Positions 18,697 to 29,435 of a stretch of DNA of 40,402 bases are shown here, in pieces. The position numbers and the translations under genes were made by a program. How positions within the stretch are numbered: position 1 is the stretch's first letter; each line of letters starts with the position of its first letter. Origin of the DNA: an uncultured Alphaproteobacteria bacterium (GTDB lineage Bacteria; Pseudomonadota; Alphaproteobacteria; HIMB59; GCA-002718135); contig CABXJB010000005.1 of the NCBI GenBank assembly GCA_902512415.1, forward strand, positions 1 through 40,402, read 5' to 3'. The notes below the pieces were generated by a model. That model was given only the letters and a program-made list of their open reading frames with translations, did not search any database and was not told the DNA's origin.

Positions 18697-19605
18697 TTAA
18701 TTTAATATTTTAACTTCAGCCCTTCTATTTGCGGGGTGTTTCTTATCATCAGGAGTATCAACTGCTAAATCATCCTCCCCCTTACCTAAAACAGAAACTT
18801 CTTTTGCAGCAATTCCTTGATTTAATAAAATCTCTTTTACTGCCTCAGCTCTTTTAATAGAAAGATTAAAATTATATTTTCTGGTGCCTTTAGTGTCTGT
18901 ATGACCAAAAATAATATACCTACTTAATTTTTTTTTATTTTTATCTAAAAAATCAATTAATGTATTCTTGCTAACTTGACTAAGTTCTGAGTTATCAAAA
19001 TCAAAATAAATAATTTGCATTACTTCTTTTTTTTCATTTTGTGTAACAACTACAACATCACTCTCATTCTCTTTTTTTAACTCTTCTTTTTTAATCTCCT
19101 CCTGTACTTCTTCTTTTTCGCTTACTTCTATTAAAAATTTATAAATATCATGCATTGCAGTGTGAAAATTATTTTTACATTTATTAATATCCCACGTTTG
19201 CCACTTCTCTTCTTCTTGCTCTGCCCAGCAATCTAGAGAACTTATAGCTTTGGCAAGATTTTTAGGATCTTCGATAAGAGCTACGTCATAAATTGATAAT
19301 AAATTATTATAACCCGATCTAATATCTTTGGTTTTTTCTAACGGAAGTTTCCAATAAGTAACTTCTTCTGGGTATATGTTTTCACCATCAAGAGCTCTTA
19401 GCGCTTTTTCGGAATACAGCTTTGCAGAATTCCAATCATGCATTTTTTCAGCTTCAAAAGAGGCATTTTCCTTATAATGATGCAAAAGGTGTTGATGAAA
19501 AGTTTTGGGGTTCTTGACATCAATTTCTTTTACTTGCTCATAAGCGGCTGAGCATGCCAGAAGAAAAAACATAGGTATTAATACAAGTAGTTTAGAAATT
19601 TTCAT
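18697..19605 (-). CDS. OmpA-family lipoprotein
   Basis: LLACS lipobox; C-terminal IIFGHTDTKGTRKYNFNLSIKRAEAVKEIL...HPANRRAEVKIL. Confidence 0.88.
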   Translation of the reverse strand: MKISKLLVLIPMFFLLACSAAYEQVKEIDVKNPKTFHQHLLHHYKENASFEAEKMHDWNSAKLYSEKALRALDGENIYPEEVTYWKLPLEKTKDIRSGYNNLLSIYDVALIEDPKNLAKAISSLDCWAEQEEEKWQTWDINKCKNNFHTAMHDIYKFLIEVSEKEEVQEEIKKEELKKENESDVVVVTQNEKKEVMQIIYFDFDNSELSQVSKNTLIDFLDKNKKKLSRYIIFGHTDTKGTRKYNFNLSIKRAEAVKEILLNQGIAAKEVSVLGKGEDDLAVDTPDDKKHPANRRAEVKILN

Positions 19606-19763
19606 GAGACTTTATTATATACTTAAAATGTCAAAAGTTAGGCTTAATTTAGTTTTTATTAAGATCAAGCTCCCCAGTTTTTTTTATTTATGATGATTTT
19701 ATGATTGCGTAGGAATAGAAGTTTAGTTACCGCATTGGATATATTTTTTATAAGGAGCTAAGC

Positions 19764-21101
19764 ATGATTAAACATGTTACATCAGTGGATCAATCAGATA
19801 GAAAGGTCCCATACAATCTAAGACAGAGTGGTTCTACACCTGTTCAAATGTTAATTTCAACACGTGTTAGAAAATCTCCATACTGGCATCTTTCTATGGA
19901 AGCGGGATGCTGGAGAGCAACTGTTTACAATCGTATCTATCATCCAAGAGGATATGTCAAACCTGAAGATGGCGGCGCAATGGTTGAATATGATGCAATT
20001 AAAAACCACGTTACAATGTGGAATGTTGCCGTTGAAAGACAAATACAAGTAAAAGGTCCTGATGCAGAAGCTTTTACAAATTATGTAATAACAAGAGATG
20101 CAACTAAAATTTCACCTATGAGAGCAAGATATGTAATACTATGCAATCAATACGGTGGAGTTCTTAATGATCCAATACTGTTAAGAATTTCTAAGGATGA
20201 ATTTTGGTTTAGTTTATCAGATAGTGATATAGGTTTATATCTTCAAGGAGTAAATCACGATAATAGATTCGATGTTACAATTGATGAAATTGATGTTTCT
20301 CCAGTTCAAATTCAAGGACCAAAATCACTAGCATTAATGAAAGATTTAATTGGTGATCAAGTTGATTTAGACAACATCCCATTCTATGGACTAGCTGCAG
20401 CAAAAGTTGGTGGTAGAGATTGTATAATTTCACAATCTGGTTTTTCTGGTGAAGCTGGATACGAAATCTATTTAAGAGATTCAACTTTATATGCAGATGA
20501 CATGTGGAATGCTGTTCTTGAAGCAGGAAAAAAACATAGTCTGATGGTTATTGCACCCGCTCATCATAGAAGAATACAGGCAGGTATTCTATCTTGGGGT
20601 CAAGATATGGATAATCAACATAATCCTTTTCAATGTAATTTAGGTTATCAAGTATCTTTATCAGGAAAAGGTGAATGGAATAAAACAGCTGATTATGTTG
20701 GTAAGGAAGTCCTTGAGAAAATGAGAGATGATTTGAGAGCTGGAAATAAGCCATATCAACTTCAACTTGTAGGATTAACTTTGGGAGGTAAGCCAATTGA
20801 AGAGTATGCCCCTGATTTCTGGTTAATATCTGAAGATGGTAAAGACCCTTGTGGCTTTATAACTTCACCATGGTATCATCCAGAACAAGGAAGAAACATT
20901 GCTATGGGATATGTTCCCTTTGACGGATCTCTTAGTAAAACTGGATTCCCAGTTGGTAAAGTAGGAACAAAATACAAAGTTCACCTACCTGACCAATATA
21001 GCGATACTTCAGGTGTGCCTGTTGATGCCGAAGTGGTATCAATACCTTTCACTGAATCTTTTAATGCCAACACAAGAGAAGTTTCAGGAACAAACGAATA
21101 A
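19764..21101 (+). CDS. GcvT/DmdA-like aminomethyltransferase family protein (folate-dependent methyltransferase candidate)
   Basis: HVTMWNVAVERQIQVKGPDA...GGVLNDPILLRISKDEFWFSLSDSD...VQIQGPKSLALMKDL...SGFSGEAGYEIYLRD, GcvT-fold signatures with DmdA-like features. Confidence 0.75.
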   Translation: MIKHVTSVDQSDRKVPYNLRQSGSTPVQMLISTRVRKSPYWHLSMEAGCWRATVYNRIYHPRGYVKPEDGGAMVEYDAIKNHVTMWNVAVERQIQVKGPDAEAFTNYVITRDATKISPMRARYVILCNQYGGVLNDPILLRISKDEFWFSLSDSDIGLYLQGVNHDNRFDVTIDEIDVSPVQIQGPKSLALMKDLIGDQVDLDNIPFYGLAAAKVGGRDCIISQSGFSGEAGYEIYLRDSTLYADDMWNAVLEAGKKHSLMVIAPAHHRRIQAGILSWGQDMDNQHNPFQCNLGYQVSLSGKGEWNKTADYVGKEVLEKMRDDLRAGNKPYQLQLVGLTLGGKPIEEYAPDFWLISEDGKDPCGFITSPWYHPEQGRNIAMGYVPFDGSLSKTGFPVGKVGTKYKVHLPDQYSDTSGVPVDAEVVSIPFTESFNANTREVSGTNE

Positions 21102-21112
21102 TTTAATTTTAT

Positions 21113-21139
21113 AAGCGCTTCTTTTTTAAAGGAGCGCTT
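21113..21139. terminator. Bidirectional terminator between convergent genes
   Basis: AAGCGCT-t-CTTT-ttt-AAAG-g-AGCGCTT. Confidence 0.7.
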
Positions 21140-21759
21140 TATTTCAAAGCACTTTCTAATTTTTCTAAAGGGAGGTAGCCTCCAATAAATTCTTCATTTA
21201 TAAATAAAGCTGGAGTGCCTCTTGCTCCTGATCCCATTGCTAAAAATGAGGATAATTTTACAATATTATTAATTTCATCTTTTCCAATATCAATCATGAG
21301 TTTTGTTTTATTAATTTCTGAATCAATAATAATTTGATCAAGTTTTTGTTGGGTTAAGCTTCCTTTTACTGTGAACAATCCATGATGCATCTCCCAGCCT
21401 TTTTTTTGTAAATTTGCAGCAACAACCATTTTAGCGATTATATTTGAGCTCTCACTCAATATTGGGTGTTGAAGAAATATTACCCTAGTATCATTTCTTT
21501 TTTCAGCAAGAGAAATAAGTTCAGGATGGATTTTTTTACAATAACCACAAAAATAATCCATAAATTCAATTATTGTATTTTCAGCATCTTCAGGTCCAAT
21601 TGCTATCATTGCACTCTCTGGAAGGGCATCTAAGATCTTAAGATAATACGGCTTTGAGTCATCAAAAAATAATTCATTAAGAGTTATATCTCCACTAAAT
21701 ACAAGCGTTGGAAATAAAAGAAAAATAAACACAAAAAAATTTGCTATATAATAACGCAT
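21139..21759 (-). CDS. DsbA-family thioredoxin-fold protein (Com1-like)
   Basis: MDYFCGYCKKIHPEL active site; GARGTPALFINEEFIGGYLPLEKL; signal peptide. Confidence 0.85.
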   Translation of the reverse strand: MRYYIANFFVFIFLLFPTLVFSGDITLNELFFDDSKPYYLKILDALPESAMIAIGPEDAENTIIEFMDYFCGYCKKIHPELISLAEKRNDTRVIFLQHPILSESSNIIAKMVVAANLQKKGWEMHHGLFTVKGSLTQQKLDQIIIDSEINKTKLMIDIGKDEINNIVKLSSFLAMGSGARGTPALFINEEFIGGYLPLEKLESALK

Positions 21760-21822
21760 GATTGACCCAATCTATTTAATATGATTTAGAAAGTACAGCA
21801 TTTTTTTGGAGATTTAATCTAT

Positions 21823-24258
21823 ATGAAAACAAAAGCAAAAGTAGTTGTGGTAGGCGGCGGTGTTGTTGGAGTGAGTGCTCTGTATCATCTAGCAAAAAAA
21901 GGATGGAGTGATGTTGTTTTAGTTGAAAGAAAAGAACTTACTTCAGGGTCAACATGGCACGCAGCAGGTCTTCTCCCATTATTCAATATGAGTTACTCAG
22001 TTGGTCAACTTCATAAATATGCTGTTGATTTATATAAAACCTTAGAAGAAGAAACAGGGCAAAATGTTGGCTTTAGTATAGTTTCTAATATTAGGCTTGC
22101 AAGCACTAAAGAAAGAATGGATGAATACTATCAATATGCTGCGGTAGCAAAAACGATAGGTGTTGAAGTAAAATTTTTATCACCAGACCAATTAAAAGAA
22201 ATTTGGCCTCTATGTAATATAGAAGGATTGATCGGAGCTATTCAGCATCCAGAAGATGGTTATATTCAGCCCGCAGATTTAACTCAAGCTTTAGCTATAG
22301 GTGCAAGAAATAAAGGTGCTGAAATTTATAGAAACACATCAGTAATAAGTATTAAACAGTTAGACAATGATTCATGGGTTGTTGAAACTGATAAAGGTTT
22401 AATAGAATGTGAACATGTTATTTCTTGTACAGGAAATTTTGCAAGACAAACAGGAAAGATGGTGGGTTTAGATATTCCTGTAATCCCTGTTGAACATCAA
22501 TATATAGTTACCGAACCGCATCCTGAAATAGTTAAGAGAAAAAAAGAAGGAAAACCTGAAATGGGTGTTCTTAGAGATAGTGATACTCAATGGTATATGA
22601 GGGAAGAAGCAGGTGGATTGATTTTAGGACCTTATGAAAAAGGAGCTCCATGTTGTTATGTGGATGGACCATCTAAAGATTCTGAATATGAATTATTTCA
22701 GGAAGATCTAGAAAGATTAACCCCGCATATTGAGGGGGCTATACACAGAGTTCCAGCTTTTGGTGAGGTTGGAGTTAAAAAAGTTTATAATGGAGCAATC
22801 TGTTACACTCCTGATGGCAATCCTATAGTTGGACCAGCTTGGGGATTAAAAAATTTTTGGATTAATGAAGGACATAGTTTTGGTATTACTGCAGCAGGAG
22901 GGGCTGGATGGCAATTAGCTGAATGGATAGTTGATGGAGAGCCAACAATTGATATGCTTGGTGTTGAGCCAAGAAGATATGGAGATTATGCAACTAAGTC
23001 ATATTTAATTGAAAAAAATGAAGAAGCTTATCGAAACGTTTTTACTATTCATTTTCCAGATGAAGAAAGAGAAGCTGCCAGACCATTAAGACAGGCACCT
23101 TGCTATGATCGCTTAAAAAAATTAGGTGGCGTGTTTGGACAAAAATTTGGATGGGAGCGAGCTAATTGGTTTGCTCCAAAAGAGATTGAGCAAAAAGATG
23201 ATTGGTCTTTTAGAAGATCAAAATGGTTTGAGCATGTAGGTAATGAATGCTTAAATGTTATGAACAATGTAGGAATTTTGGATATGACAGCTTTTGCAAA
23301 ATGTAGAATTTCTGGGCCAGGAGCAAAAGATTTTTTAGATAATTTGGTCTCTAATAAATTACCAACAAAAATTGGGCGAGTAAATTTATGTCATGCATTA
23401 AATACAAGAGGAGGAGTTCATTCTGAATTTACTATAGCTAAAGAAAGTGATGAATCTTATTATTTAGTTTCTGCAGGTGCTTTTCAACGACTTGATCATG
23501 ACTGGATTAAAAAATGGATGCCAAAAGATAGGTCTGTATTTTTTGAAAACTTAACAAATAGTATAGGTGTTTTAGTTGTGGCCGGTCCAAAATCTAGAGA
23601 TGTACTAAGTAAGATTTCTAAAGCAGATTTTTCAAATGAAAATTTTCCTTGGTTATCATCTAAGAAAATAGATGTTGGATTTGCACCAACTATTGCAATG
23701 CGTATGAATTTTGTTGGGGAGCTTGGCTGGGAACTTCATCACCCAATAGAATACCAAAATCATATTTTTGATAAATTGATGGAAGCAGGTGAAGAGTTTG
23801 GAGTAAAACCTTTTGGAATCAGAGCTATGGACAGTTTAAGAATAGAAAAAACGTACAAACTAGTTGGCACTGAAATGTCCATTGAGTATGCGGCTTACGA
23901 GTCAGGTCTCGATAGATTTGTTCATTTAAATAAAGGTAATTTTATTGGAAGAGACGCTCTTGTAAGGTGGCAACAAAATGGGTTTGATAATAAAATGGTT
24001 ACACTAGAGGTTTTTGATATCAATGATGCTGATGCATTAGGTAATAATGCTGTTTATAGTAATGTAGAAGTAATTGGACGTGCGACAGGAGGTAACTACG
24101 GATTTAGGGTGCAAAAATCACTTGCAATTGCTATGGTCAAACCTGAATTTAGTAAAGTAGGAACAAAATTAGAAATGGATATTTTAGATAAAAAACATAA
24201 AGTTGTTGTTATAGAAGATAGTCCATATGATCCCAAAAATGAAAAAATTAGAGCTTAG
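21823..24258 (+). CDS. FAD-dependent dimethylglycine/sarcosine dehydrogenase-like protein with C-terminal GcvT domain
   Basis: VVVVGGGVVGVSALYHLAKKGWSDVVLVERKELTSGSTWHAAGLLP; C-terminal GcvT-like half (GELGWELHHP, DSLRIEKTYKLVGTE). Confidence 0.88.
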   Translation: MKTKAKVVVVGGGVVGVSALYHLAKKGWSDVVLVERKELTSGSTWHAAGLLPLFNMSYSVGQLHKYAVDLYKTLEEETGQNVGFSIVSNIRLASTKERMDEYYQYAAVAKTIGVEVKFLSPDQLKEIWPLCNIEGLIGAIQHPEDGYIQPADLTQALAIGARNKGAEIYRNTSVISIKQLDNDSWVVETDKGLIECEHVISCTGNFARQTGKMVGLDIPVIPVEHQYIVTEPHPEIVKRKKEGKPEMGVLRDSDTQWYMREEAGGLILGPYEKGAPCCYVDGPSKDSEYELFQEDLERLTPHIEGAIHRVPAFGEVGVKKVYNGAICYTPDGNPIVGPAWGLKNFWINEGHSFGITAAGGAGWQLAEWIVDGEPTIDMLGVEPRRYGDYATKSYLIEKNEEAYRNVFTIHFPDEEREAARPLRQAPCYDRLKKLGGVFGQKFGWERANWFAPKEIEQKDDWSFRRSKWFEHVGNECLNVMNNVGILDMTAFAKCRISGPGAKDFLDNLVSNKLPTKIGRVNLCHALNTRGGVHSEFTIAKESDESYYLVSAGAFQRLDHDWIKKWMPKDRSVFFENLTNSIGVLVVAGPKSRDVLSKISKADFSNENFPWLSSKKIDVGFAPTIAMRMNFVGELGWELHHPIEYQNHIFDKLMEAGEEFGVKPFGIRAMDSLRIEKTYKLVGTEMSIEYAAYESGLDRFVHLNKGNFIGRDALVRWQQNGFDNKMVTLEVFDINDADALGNNAVYSNVEVIGRATGGNYGFRVQKSLAIAMVKPEFSKVGTKLEMDILDKKHKVVVIEDSPYDPKNEKIRA

Positions 24259-24261
24259 TAT

Positions 24262-25011
24262 ATGAAAATATTAGTTACAGTAAAAAGAGTAATTGATTAT
24301 AACGTTCAAGTCAGGGTTAAAGCAGATAACTCAGGTGTTGAAAAAGAAAATGTAAAAATGTCAATGAATCCTCCTGATGAAAATGCAGTGGAGGAAGCTC
24401 TTAGAATAAAAGAAGATGGAAAAGCTGATGAAATAATAATTTTATCAATTGGGGAAGAAAAATGTCAAGAAACTATACGTACAGCACTCGCTATGGGAGC
24501 TGATAGAGGGATATTAATAAAAGCAACTGAGGATATTGAACCCTTATCTGTATCGAAGTTAGTTGCTAAAATTGTAGAAACTGAAAAACCAGGTTTGATA
24601 TTAATGGGCAAACAAGCAATTGATGATGACTCTAACCAGACGGCTCAAATGACTAGTGCTTTATTAAATTGGCCACAAGCAACATTTGCATCAAAAATAG
24701 AGATAGAAGAAAATACTGCAATGGTAACCAGAGAAATTGATGAAGGTCTTGAGAGAATCAAAGTTGAGATGCCATTTATTGCATCATGTGATTTAAGATT
24801 AAATGAGCCAAGATACGCATCTTTACCAAATATTATGAAAGCAAAGAAAAAGCCAATTGATATTAAATCAGCTGAAGAGTTAGGAATCGACATTAAGCTT
24901 AGAATAGAAAATATAAAAATATCAGAACCACCAACTAGACAAAAAGGGGTTATGGTTACTGATGTTGCTGAGTTAGTTCAAAAATTAAAATATGAGGCAA
25001 AAGTTATATGA
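24262..25011 (+). CDS. etfB: Electron transfer flavoprotein beta subunit
   Basis: [20 protein letters not shown]...[19 protein letters not shown]. Confidence 0.95.
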   Translation: MKILVTVKRVIDYNVQVRVKADNSGVEKENVKMSMNPPDENAVEEALRIKEDGKADEIIILSIGEEKCQETIRTALAMGADRGILIKATEDIEPLSVSKLVAKIVETEKPGLILMGKQAIDDDSNQTAQMTSALLNWPQATFASKIEIEENTAMVTREIDEGLERIKVEMPFIASCDLRLNEPRYASLPNIMKAKKKPIDIKSAEELGIDIKLRIENIKISEPPTRQKGVMVTDVAELVQKLKYEAKVI

Positions 25012-25961
25012 GCATCTTAATACTAGCAGAGCATAACAATGCAGAAGTTAAATCATCTACATTAAACACAATAAGTGCAGCGTCAAAAGTAAGTAATGAA
25101 ATTGAAGTGTTGGTAGTAGGTTCTAACATTCAAAGAATTGCTAAAGAAATTTCTAACTATCAACATGTAAAAAAAGTACTATTGTTAGATGATCAAAATT
25201 TTGAACATGCAATAGCTGAAAAAATTGATCCTGTTATTGTTTCTATTGCCGACAAATATTCCCATATTTTTGCCCCAGCAACAACATTTGGAAAAAATGT
25301 TATGCCAAGGGTGGCTGTTAAATTAGATACTGCACAGATAAGTGATATAACCAATATAGAAAATGAAAATACTTTTGTGAGACCTATTTATGCTGGAAAC
25401 GCTCTTGCCACTGTAAAATCTAATGATACGAAGAAAGTCATTACAGTACGACCTACTTCTTTTGATATTGTTGCTAAAGAAGGCGGTTCAGGAGTTGTTG
25501 AAACTATAAATTTTAATTTATCTGAAGGTCACACAGAATTTGTTGATCGTGAAGAATCTAAATCTGATAGACCAGAGTTAAGTACTGCAAGAATTGTAGT
25601 CTCCGGAGGAAGAGGTTTGCAAAGTGCTGATAATTTTAAATTAATAAGTGATATCGCTGATAAATTAAATGCAGCTATTGGAGCTTCTAGAGCTGCAGTA
25701 GATGCAGGATATGTAAGTAATGATTACCAGGTAGGTCAAACAGGAAAAGTAGTAGTTCCCGATCTTTATATAGCTGTTGGCATATCTGGAGCTATTCAGC
25801 ATCTTGCTGGTATGAAGGAAAGTAAAATTATTGTTGCTATAAATAAAGATGAAGAAGCACCTATATTTAATATTGCTGATTATGGACTTAGTGCCGATTT
25901 ATTCGAAGCACTCCCTCAACTTTCTTCTGAATTAGATAAATTAAATTCAATAGAAAAATAA
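25008..25961 (+). CDS. etfA: Electron transfer flavoprotein alpha subunit
   Basis: [58 protein letters not shown]. Confidence 0.96.
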   Translation: MSILILAEHNNAEVKSSTLNTISAASKVSNEIEVLVVGSNIQRIAKEISNYQHVKKVLLLDDQNFEHAIAEKIDPVIVSIADKYSHIFAPATTFGKNVMPRVAVKLDTAQISDITNIENENTFVRPIYAGNALATVKSNDTKKVITVRPTSFDIVAKEGGSGVVETINFNLSEGHTEFVDREESKSDRPELSTARIVVSGGRGLQSADNFKLISDIADKLNAAIGASRAAVDAGYVSNDYQVGQTGKVVVPDLYIAVGISGAIQHLAGMKESKIIVAINKDEEAPIFNIADYGLSADLFEALPQLSSELDKLNSIEK

Positions 25962-26001
25962 TTGTTATTTTTAAATAATTAAAAAAGCTTTATTGTAGCT
26001 T

Positions 26002-27630
26002 ATGGAAATTCAAAGAGAATCAATGGAATATGATGTTGTTATCGTTGGAGCTGGTCCAGCAGGTCTAGCTACATCTATAAAATTAAAACAAATTAATCCT
26101 GATTTAAATATATGTATTCTAGAAAAAGGATCAGAAGTTGGTGCTCATATTTTGAGTGGTAACGTGTTTGAAACAAGAGCTTTGGATGAACTAATTCCTA
26201 ACTGGAAAGAAAAAAATGCTCCAATTAAAACAAAAGTTAAAAAAGAAAAATTTTTATTTCTAGGAAAAAATAGTTCTTTAAGTTGGCCTACATGGTTACT
26301 GCCTAGCGTTCAAAAAAATCATAAAAATTATATTATTAGTTTAGCTAATCTCTGCAGATGGCTAGCTACTCAAGCAGAGGATTTGGGCGTAGAAATTTTT
26401 CCAGGATTTGCAGCTTCTAAAATAATTTATGATGATGATAATACAGTCATAGGTGTCCAAACAGGGGATATGGGCATTGATAAGGTTGGAGATAATAAAG
26501 ATAGTTTTGAGCCGGGCTTAAATATCATAGCTAAAGTTACTGTTTTTTCAGAAGGTTGCAGAGGACACTTAGGTAAAGAGGTTATTAGTAAGTTTAATTT
26601 AGATATTGATAAATCACCCCAGCAATATGGTATAGGGTTTAAAGAGATTTGGGAAATCCCTGAAGATCAACATGATGAAGGCATGGTTATGCATACTGTT
26701 GGATGGCCTTTAGATAATTCCACTTATGGTGGAAGTTTTTGTTATCATGCAGAAAAAAAACAAGTTTTTATAGGTTATGTAATTGGTCTAGATTACCAAA
26801 ATCCATATTTATCACCTTACGATGAGTTTCAGCGTTTTAAAACTCACCCAGCAATTGCGAAAATACTTAAGGGTGGACAAAGAATTTCTTATGGAGCAAG
26901 AGCTTTAATTGAGGGTGGGTTCCAAAGTTTGCCAAAAATGCATATGCCAGGTGCATTGATAATTGGCTGTGATGCCGGAACACTTAATATGCCTAAAATT
27001 AAAGGATCTCATACTGCAATGAAAAGCGGAATGATTGCTGCTGAAACAATTAGCGAGTATATTGCTAGCAATACACCACTTTCAGAATATGAAAATAAAT
27101 TTCAAAAATCATGGGTTCACCAAGAACTATTTACTGCACGCAATGTAAAACCTATTTTTCAATGGAGTTTAATACCCGCAATAATATTTACTGGTATAGA
27201 TCAAATTTTGTTTAGAGGCTATTTACCTTTTACCTTAAAGCATTCTCATGCTGATCATGAAATTTTAATCCCAGCCAATAAAGCAAAAAAAATTGATTAT
27301 CCTAAATACGATGGAAAGCTAACTTTTGATAAAACTAGTTCAGTTTATTTAACTGGGACAAATCATGAAGCTGACCAACCAATTCATCTAAAATTAAAAG
27401 ATCCAGATTTGCCAATTAATTATACGTTACATGAATATGATGAACCTGCTCAAAGATATTGTCCAGCAGGGGTTTATGAAGTTGATAGAACTGATCAAAA
27501 AAATCACAAGTTTGTTATCAATGCTCAAAATTGTATACATTGCAAGACATGTGATATTAAAGAACCTTCTCAAAATATAACTTGGGTTACTCCTGAAGGA
27601 GCAGGTGGACCAAATTATGCAAATATGTAA
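26002..27630 (+). CDS. Electron transfer flavoprotein-ubiquinone oxidoreductase
   Basis: YDVVIVGAGPAGLATSIKLKQ; C-terminal 4Fe-4S FVINAQNCIHCKTCDIKEPSQNITWVTPEGAGGPNY. Confidence 0.96.
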   Translation: MEIQRESMEYDVVIVGAGPAGLATSIKLKQINPDLNICILEKGSEVGAHILSGNVFETRALDELIPNWKEKNAPIKTKVKKEKFLFLGKNSSLSWPTWLLPSVQKNHKNYIISLANLCRWLATQAEDLGVEIFPGFAASKIIYDDDNTVIGVQTGDMGIDKVGDNKDSFEPGLNIIAKVTVFSEGCRGHLGKEVISKFNLDIDKSPQQYGIGFKEIWEIPEDQHDEGMVMHTVGWPLDNSTYGGSFCYHAEKKQVFIGYVIGLDYQNPYLSPYDEFQRFKTHPAIAKILKGGQRISYGARALIEGGFQSLPKMHMPGALIIGCDAGTLNMPKIKGSHTAMKSGMIAAETISEYIASNTPLSEYENKFQKSWVHQELFTARNVKPIFQWSLIPAIIFTGIDQILFRGYLPFTLKHSHADHEILIPANKAKKIDYPKYDGKLTFDKTSSVYLTGTNHEADQPIHLKLKDPDLPINYTLHEYDEPAQRYCPAGVYEVDRTDQKNHKFVINAQNCIHCKTCDIKEPSQNITWVTPEGAGGPNYANM

Positions 27631-27637
27631 AAAAAAA

Positions 27638-27653
27638 GGAGCCCGAAGGCTCC
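27638..27653 (-). terminator. Intrinsic terminator-like hairpin reading on the minus strand
   Basis: On the minus strand: GGAGCC-TTCG-GGCTCC followed by a T9 run; the plus strand lacks a U tract after the hairpin. Confidence 0.6.
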
Positions 27654-27749
27654 AAAAAGATTTAAATATTAATTGGGAGGAAAAATATTAAATCTAATAC
27701 TTATATAATATTATTTAGATGCATTTCTAGTATGTTGAATATATAATTA

Positions 27750-27768
27750 ATATGCAAATATTGCATAT
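27750..27768. promoter_or_regulatory. Inverted repeat, operator-like
   Basis: ATATGCAA-ATA-TTGCATAT, 8-bp perfect arms upstream of the acyltransferase gene. Confidence 0.4.
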
Positions 27769-27836
27769 ATGAAAATAATATTTTTAATTTGTAAATTTTT
27801 TGACAAAATTTAAATGATAAAAATATATAATAATCT

Positions 27837-28691
27837 TTGAATAAAATGGAAATTGAGCCGCATAATAAAATTGCTTTTACTTTCGCATCTGCTGAGGTAA
27901 ATTTATTAAGTCAACAATTCATAAAAATTATTGAATTTTTAACAGGTAAAATTAAATTAAAAAAATTATATGATCAGTATTTGTTAGAAAACAATCCACC
28001 AGAAAACTTTTGGAATGACGCAGTTAATAAATTAAAATTTAATTTACAAACTTTTTATAGAGAAGGAAGTTCTATTCCTATGAGTGGGCGATTAATTATT
28101 GTGGCTAATCATGCCTTTGGAGTAGCTGATGGAGTTTCATTATGTTCCGTTGTTTCTAATATAAGGCAGGATTATAAGATGATAACCCATAAAGTTCTTA
28201 GGCAAGCAGATGCAGTAAAAGAAAAGATTATACCAATTGATTTTTCACCAAATAGAGCAGCTATTTTAGCTAATATTGAAGCTAGAAAAGAAGCGGAGAA
28301 AGTTCTTCAAAACAATGGTGTAATAGTAATTTTTCCTTCTGGACAAATAGCAACAAAAGAAGATCTTAAATTAAAAACAAAAGCACATGATGGTGATTGG
28401 AAGCAGTTTGTATCAAAATTAATTATTAAAACTAGATGTCCAGTCTTGCCATCCTATTTTGAGGGTCAAAATAGTCAGCTCTATCACATTGCTAATAAGA
28501 TGGGTCAAACATTTAGATATTCATTGTTGATGCATGAATTAACAAGAAAAATTGGAGATACAATTAATCTTCATTTTGGAAAAGTAATTCCCTTTTCAGA
28601 TTTTGAAAAGATAGGTAGTTTAATTGAAATTACCAAACATATAAGAAGCAAAACATACTCTTTAGATCCTCAGCCTGTGTATAATAATTAA
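27837..28691 (+). CDS. PlsC-like 1-acyl-glycerol-3-phosphate acyltransferase family protein
   Basis: GRLIIVANHAFGVADG (NHxxxxD-like), VIVIFPSGQIA motifs. Confidence 0.75.
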   Translation: MNKMEIEPHNKIAFTFASAEVNLLSQQFIKIIEFLTGKIKLKKLYDQYLLENNPPENFWNDAVNKLKFNLQTFYREGSSIPMSGRLIIVANHAFGVADGVSLCSVVSNIRQDYKMITHKVLRQADAVKEKIIPIDFSPNRAAILANIEARKEAEKVLQNNGVIVIFPSGQIATKEDLKLKTKAHDGDWKQFVSKLIIKTRCPVLPSYFEGQNSQLYHIANKMGQTFRYSLLMHELTRKIGDTINLHFGKVIPFSDFEKIGSLIEITKHIRSKTYSLDPQPVYNN

Positions 28692-28734
28692 TAAATCTTT
28701 GACATACTCAAAGAAGTAAATAAATTAAAAAAAT

Positions 28735-29433
28735 ATGTCAGGATTTGTTGGTTCAAGAGCAAGGAAAAAGCGCAGAAATTTTTTTTTGAGTTTAGTTTTT
28801 ATTATTTTTGTAGCTATTATTATTTTATTTTATCCAACAACAGAAAATAATAATAATCAAATTGTCCCAAATGATAATATTGTACCAGATCCATCTACTG
28901 ATTTGACTAGTCTTGCAAGCAATATTGAAGATTTTGAATTAAGCTTATTCCAAAAGGATCAAAAAATTAAATTTAGAGATGGTCAAATTAAAAATCTTAA
29001 ATTTGAATTAAAAAAAACAAAATCCCAGTACGATACTGTGATTCTTGAACTTAGTGAAATTAAGAATGATTTAAACATGTTATCATCAAATAATGAAAAT
29101 CTTGTTGCATCATCCGAAAAATTTAACTCTTTACAGGATAAATTTACTAAATTGAATGTAGAAAATGATAAAAATATTTCAAAGATTAAAAGTCTTAATA
29201 AACAGATTGATGAGCAAAATACTAATCTTCAATTAGTTGATAATAAAACAGATGATATAATAAGTGAAAATCAAAAACTAAAAAAAGATAACAAAAGTTT
29301 TTTTGCTAAAAATATTAAACTAGATAATAGTGTTGCGGAACTTAAACAAAAGATAATTGAACAACAGATTGTGATAGACTCTTATTTAGAAGAAATAAAA
29401 AAATTAAAAGATACGTCGCATCACGGCGGTTAA
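28735..29433 (+). CDS. Membrane-anchored coiled-coil protein of unknown function
   Basis: One N-terminal TM segment followed by long Lys/Glu/Asn-rich heptad-like sequence. Confidence 0.65.
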   Translation: MSGFVGSRARKKRRNFFLSLVFIIFVAIIILFYPTTENNNNQIVPNDNIVPDPSTDLTSLASNIEDFELSLFQKDQKIKFRDGQIKNLKFELKKTKSQYDTVILELSEIKNDLNMLSSNNENLVASSEKFNSLQDKFTKLNVENDKNISKIKSLNKQIDEQNTNLQLVDNKTDDIISENQKLKKDNKSFFAKNIKLDNSVAELKQKIIEQQIVIDSYLEEIKKLKDTSHHGG

Positions 29434-29435
29434 AA

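Noticed and set aside
19857-20052. Small ORFs within the GcvT/DmdA-like gene, both strands
   Set aside because: Shadow frames of a clear coding gene.
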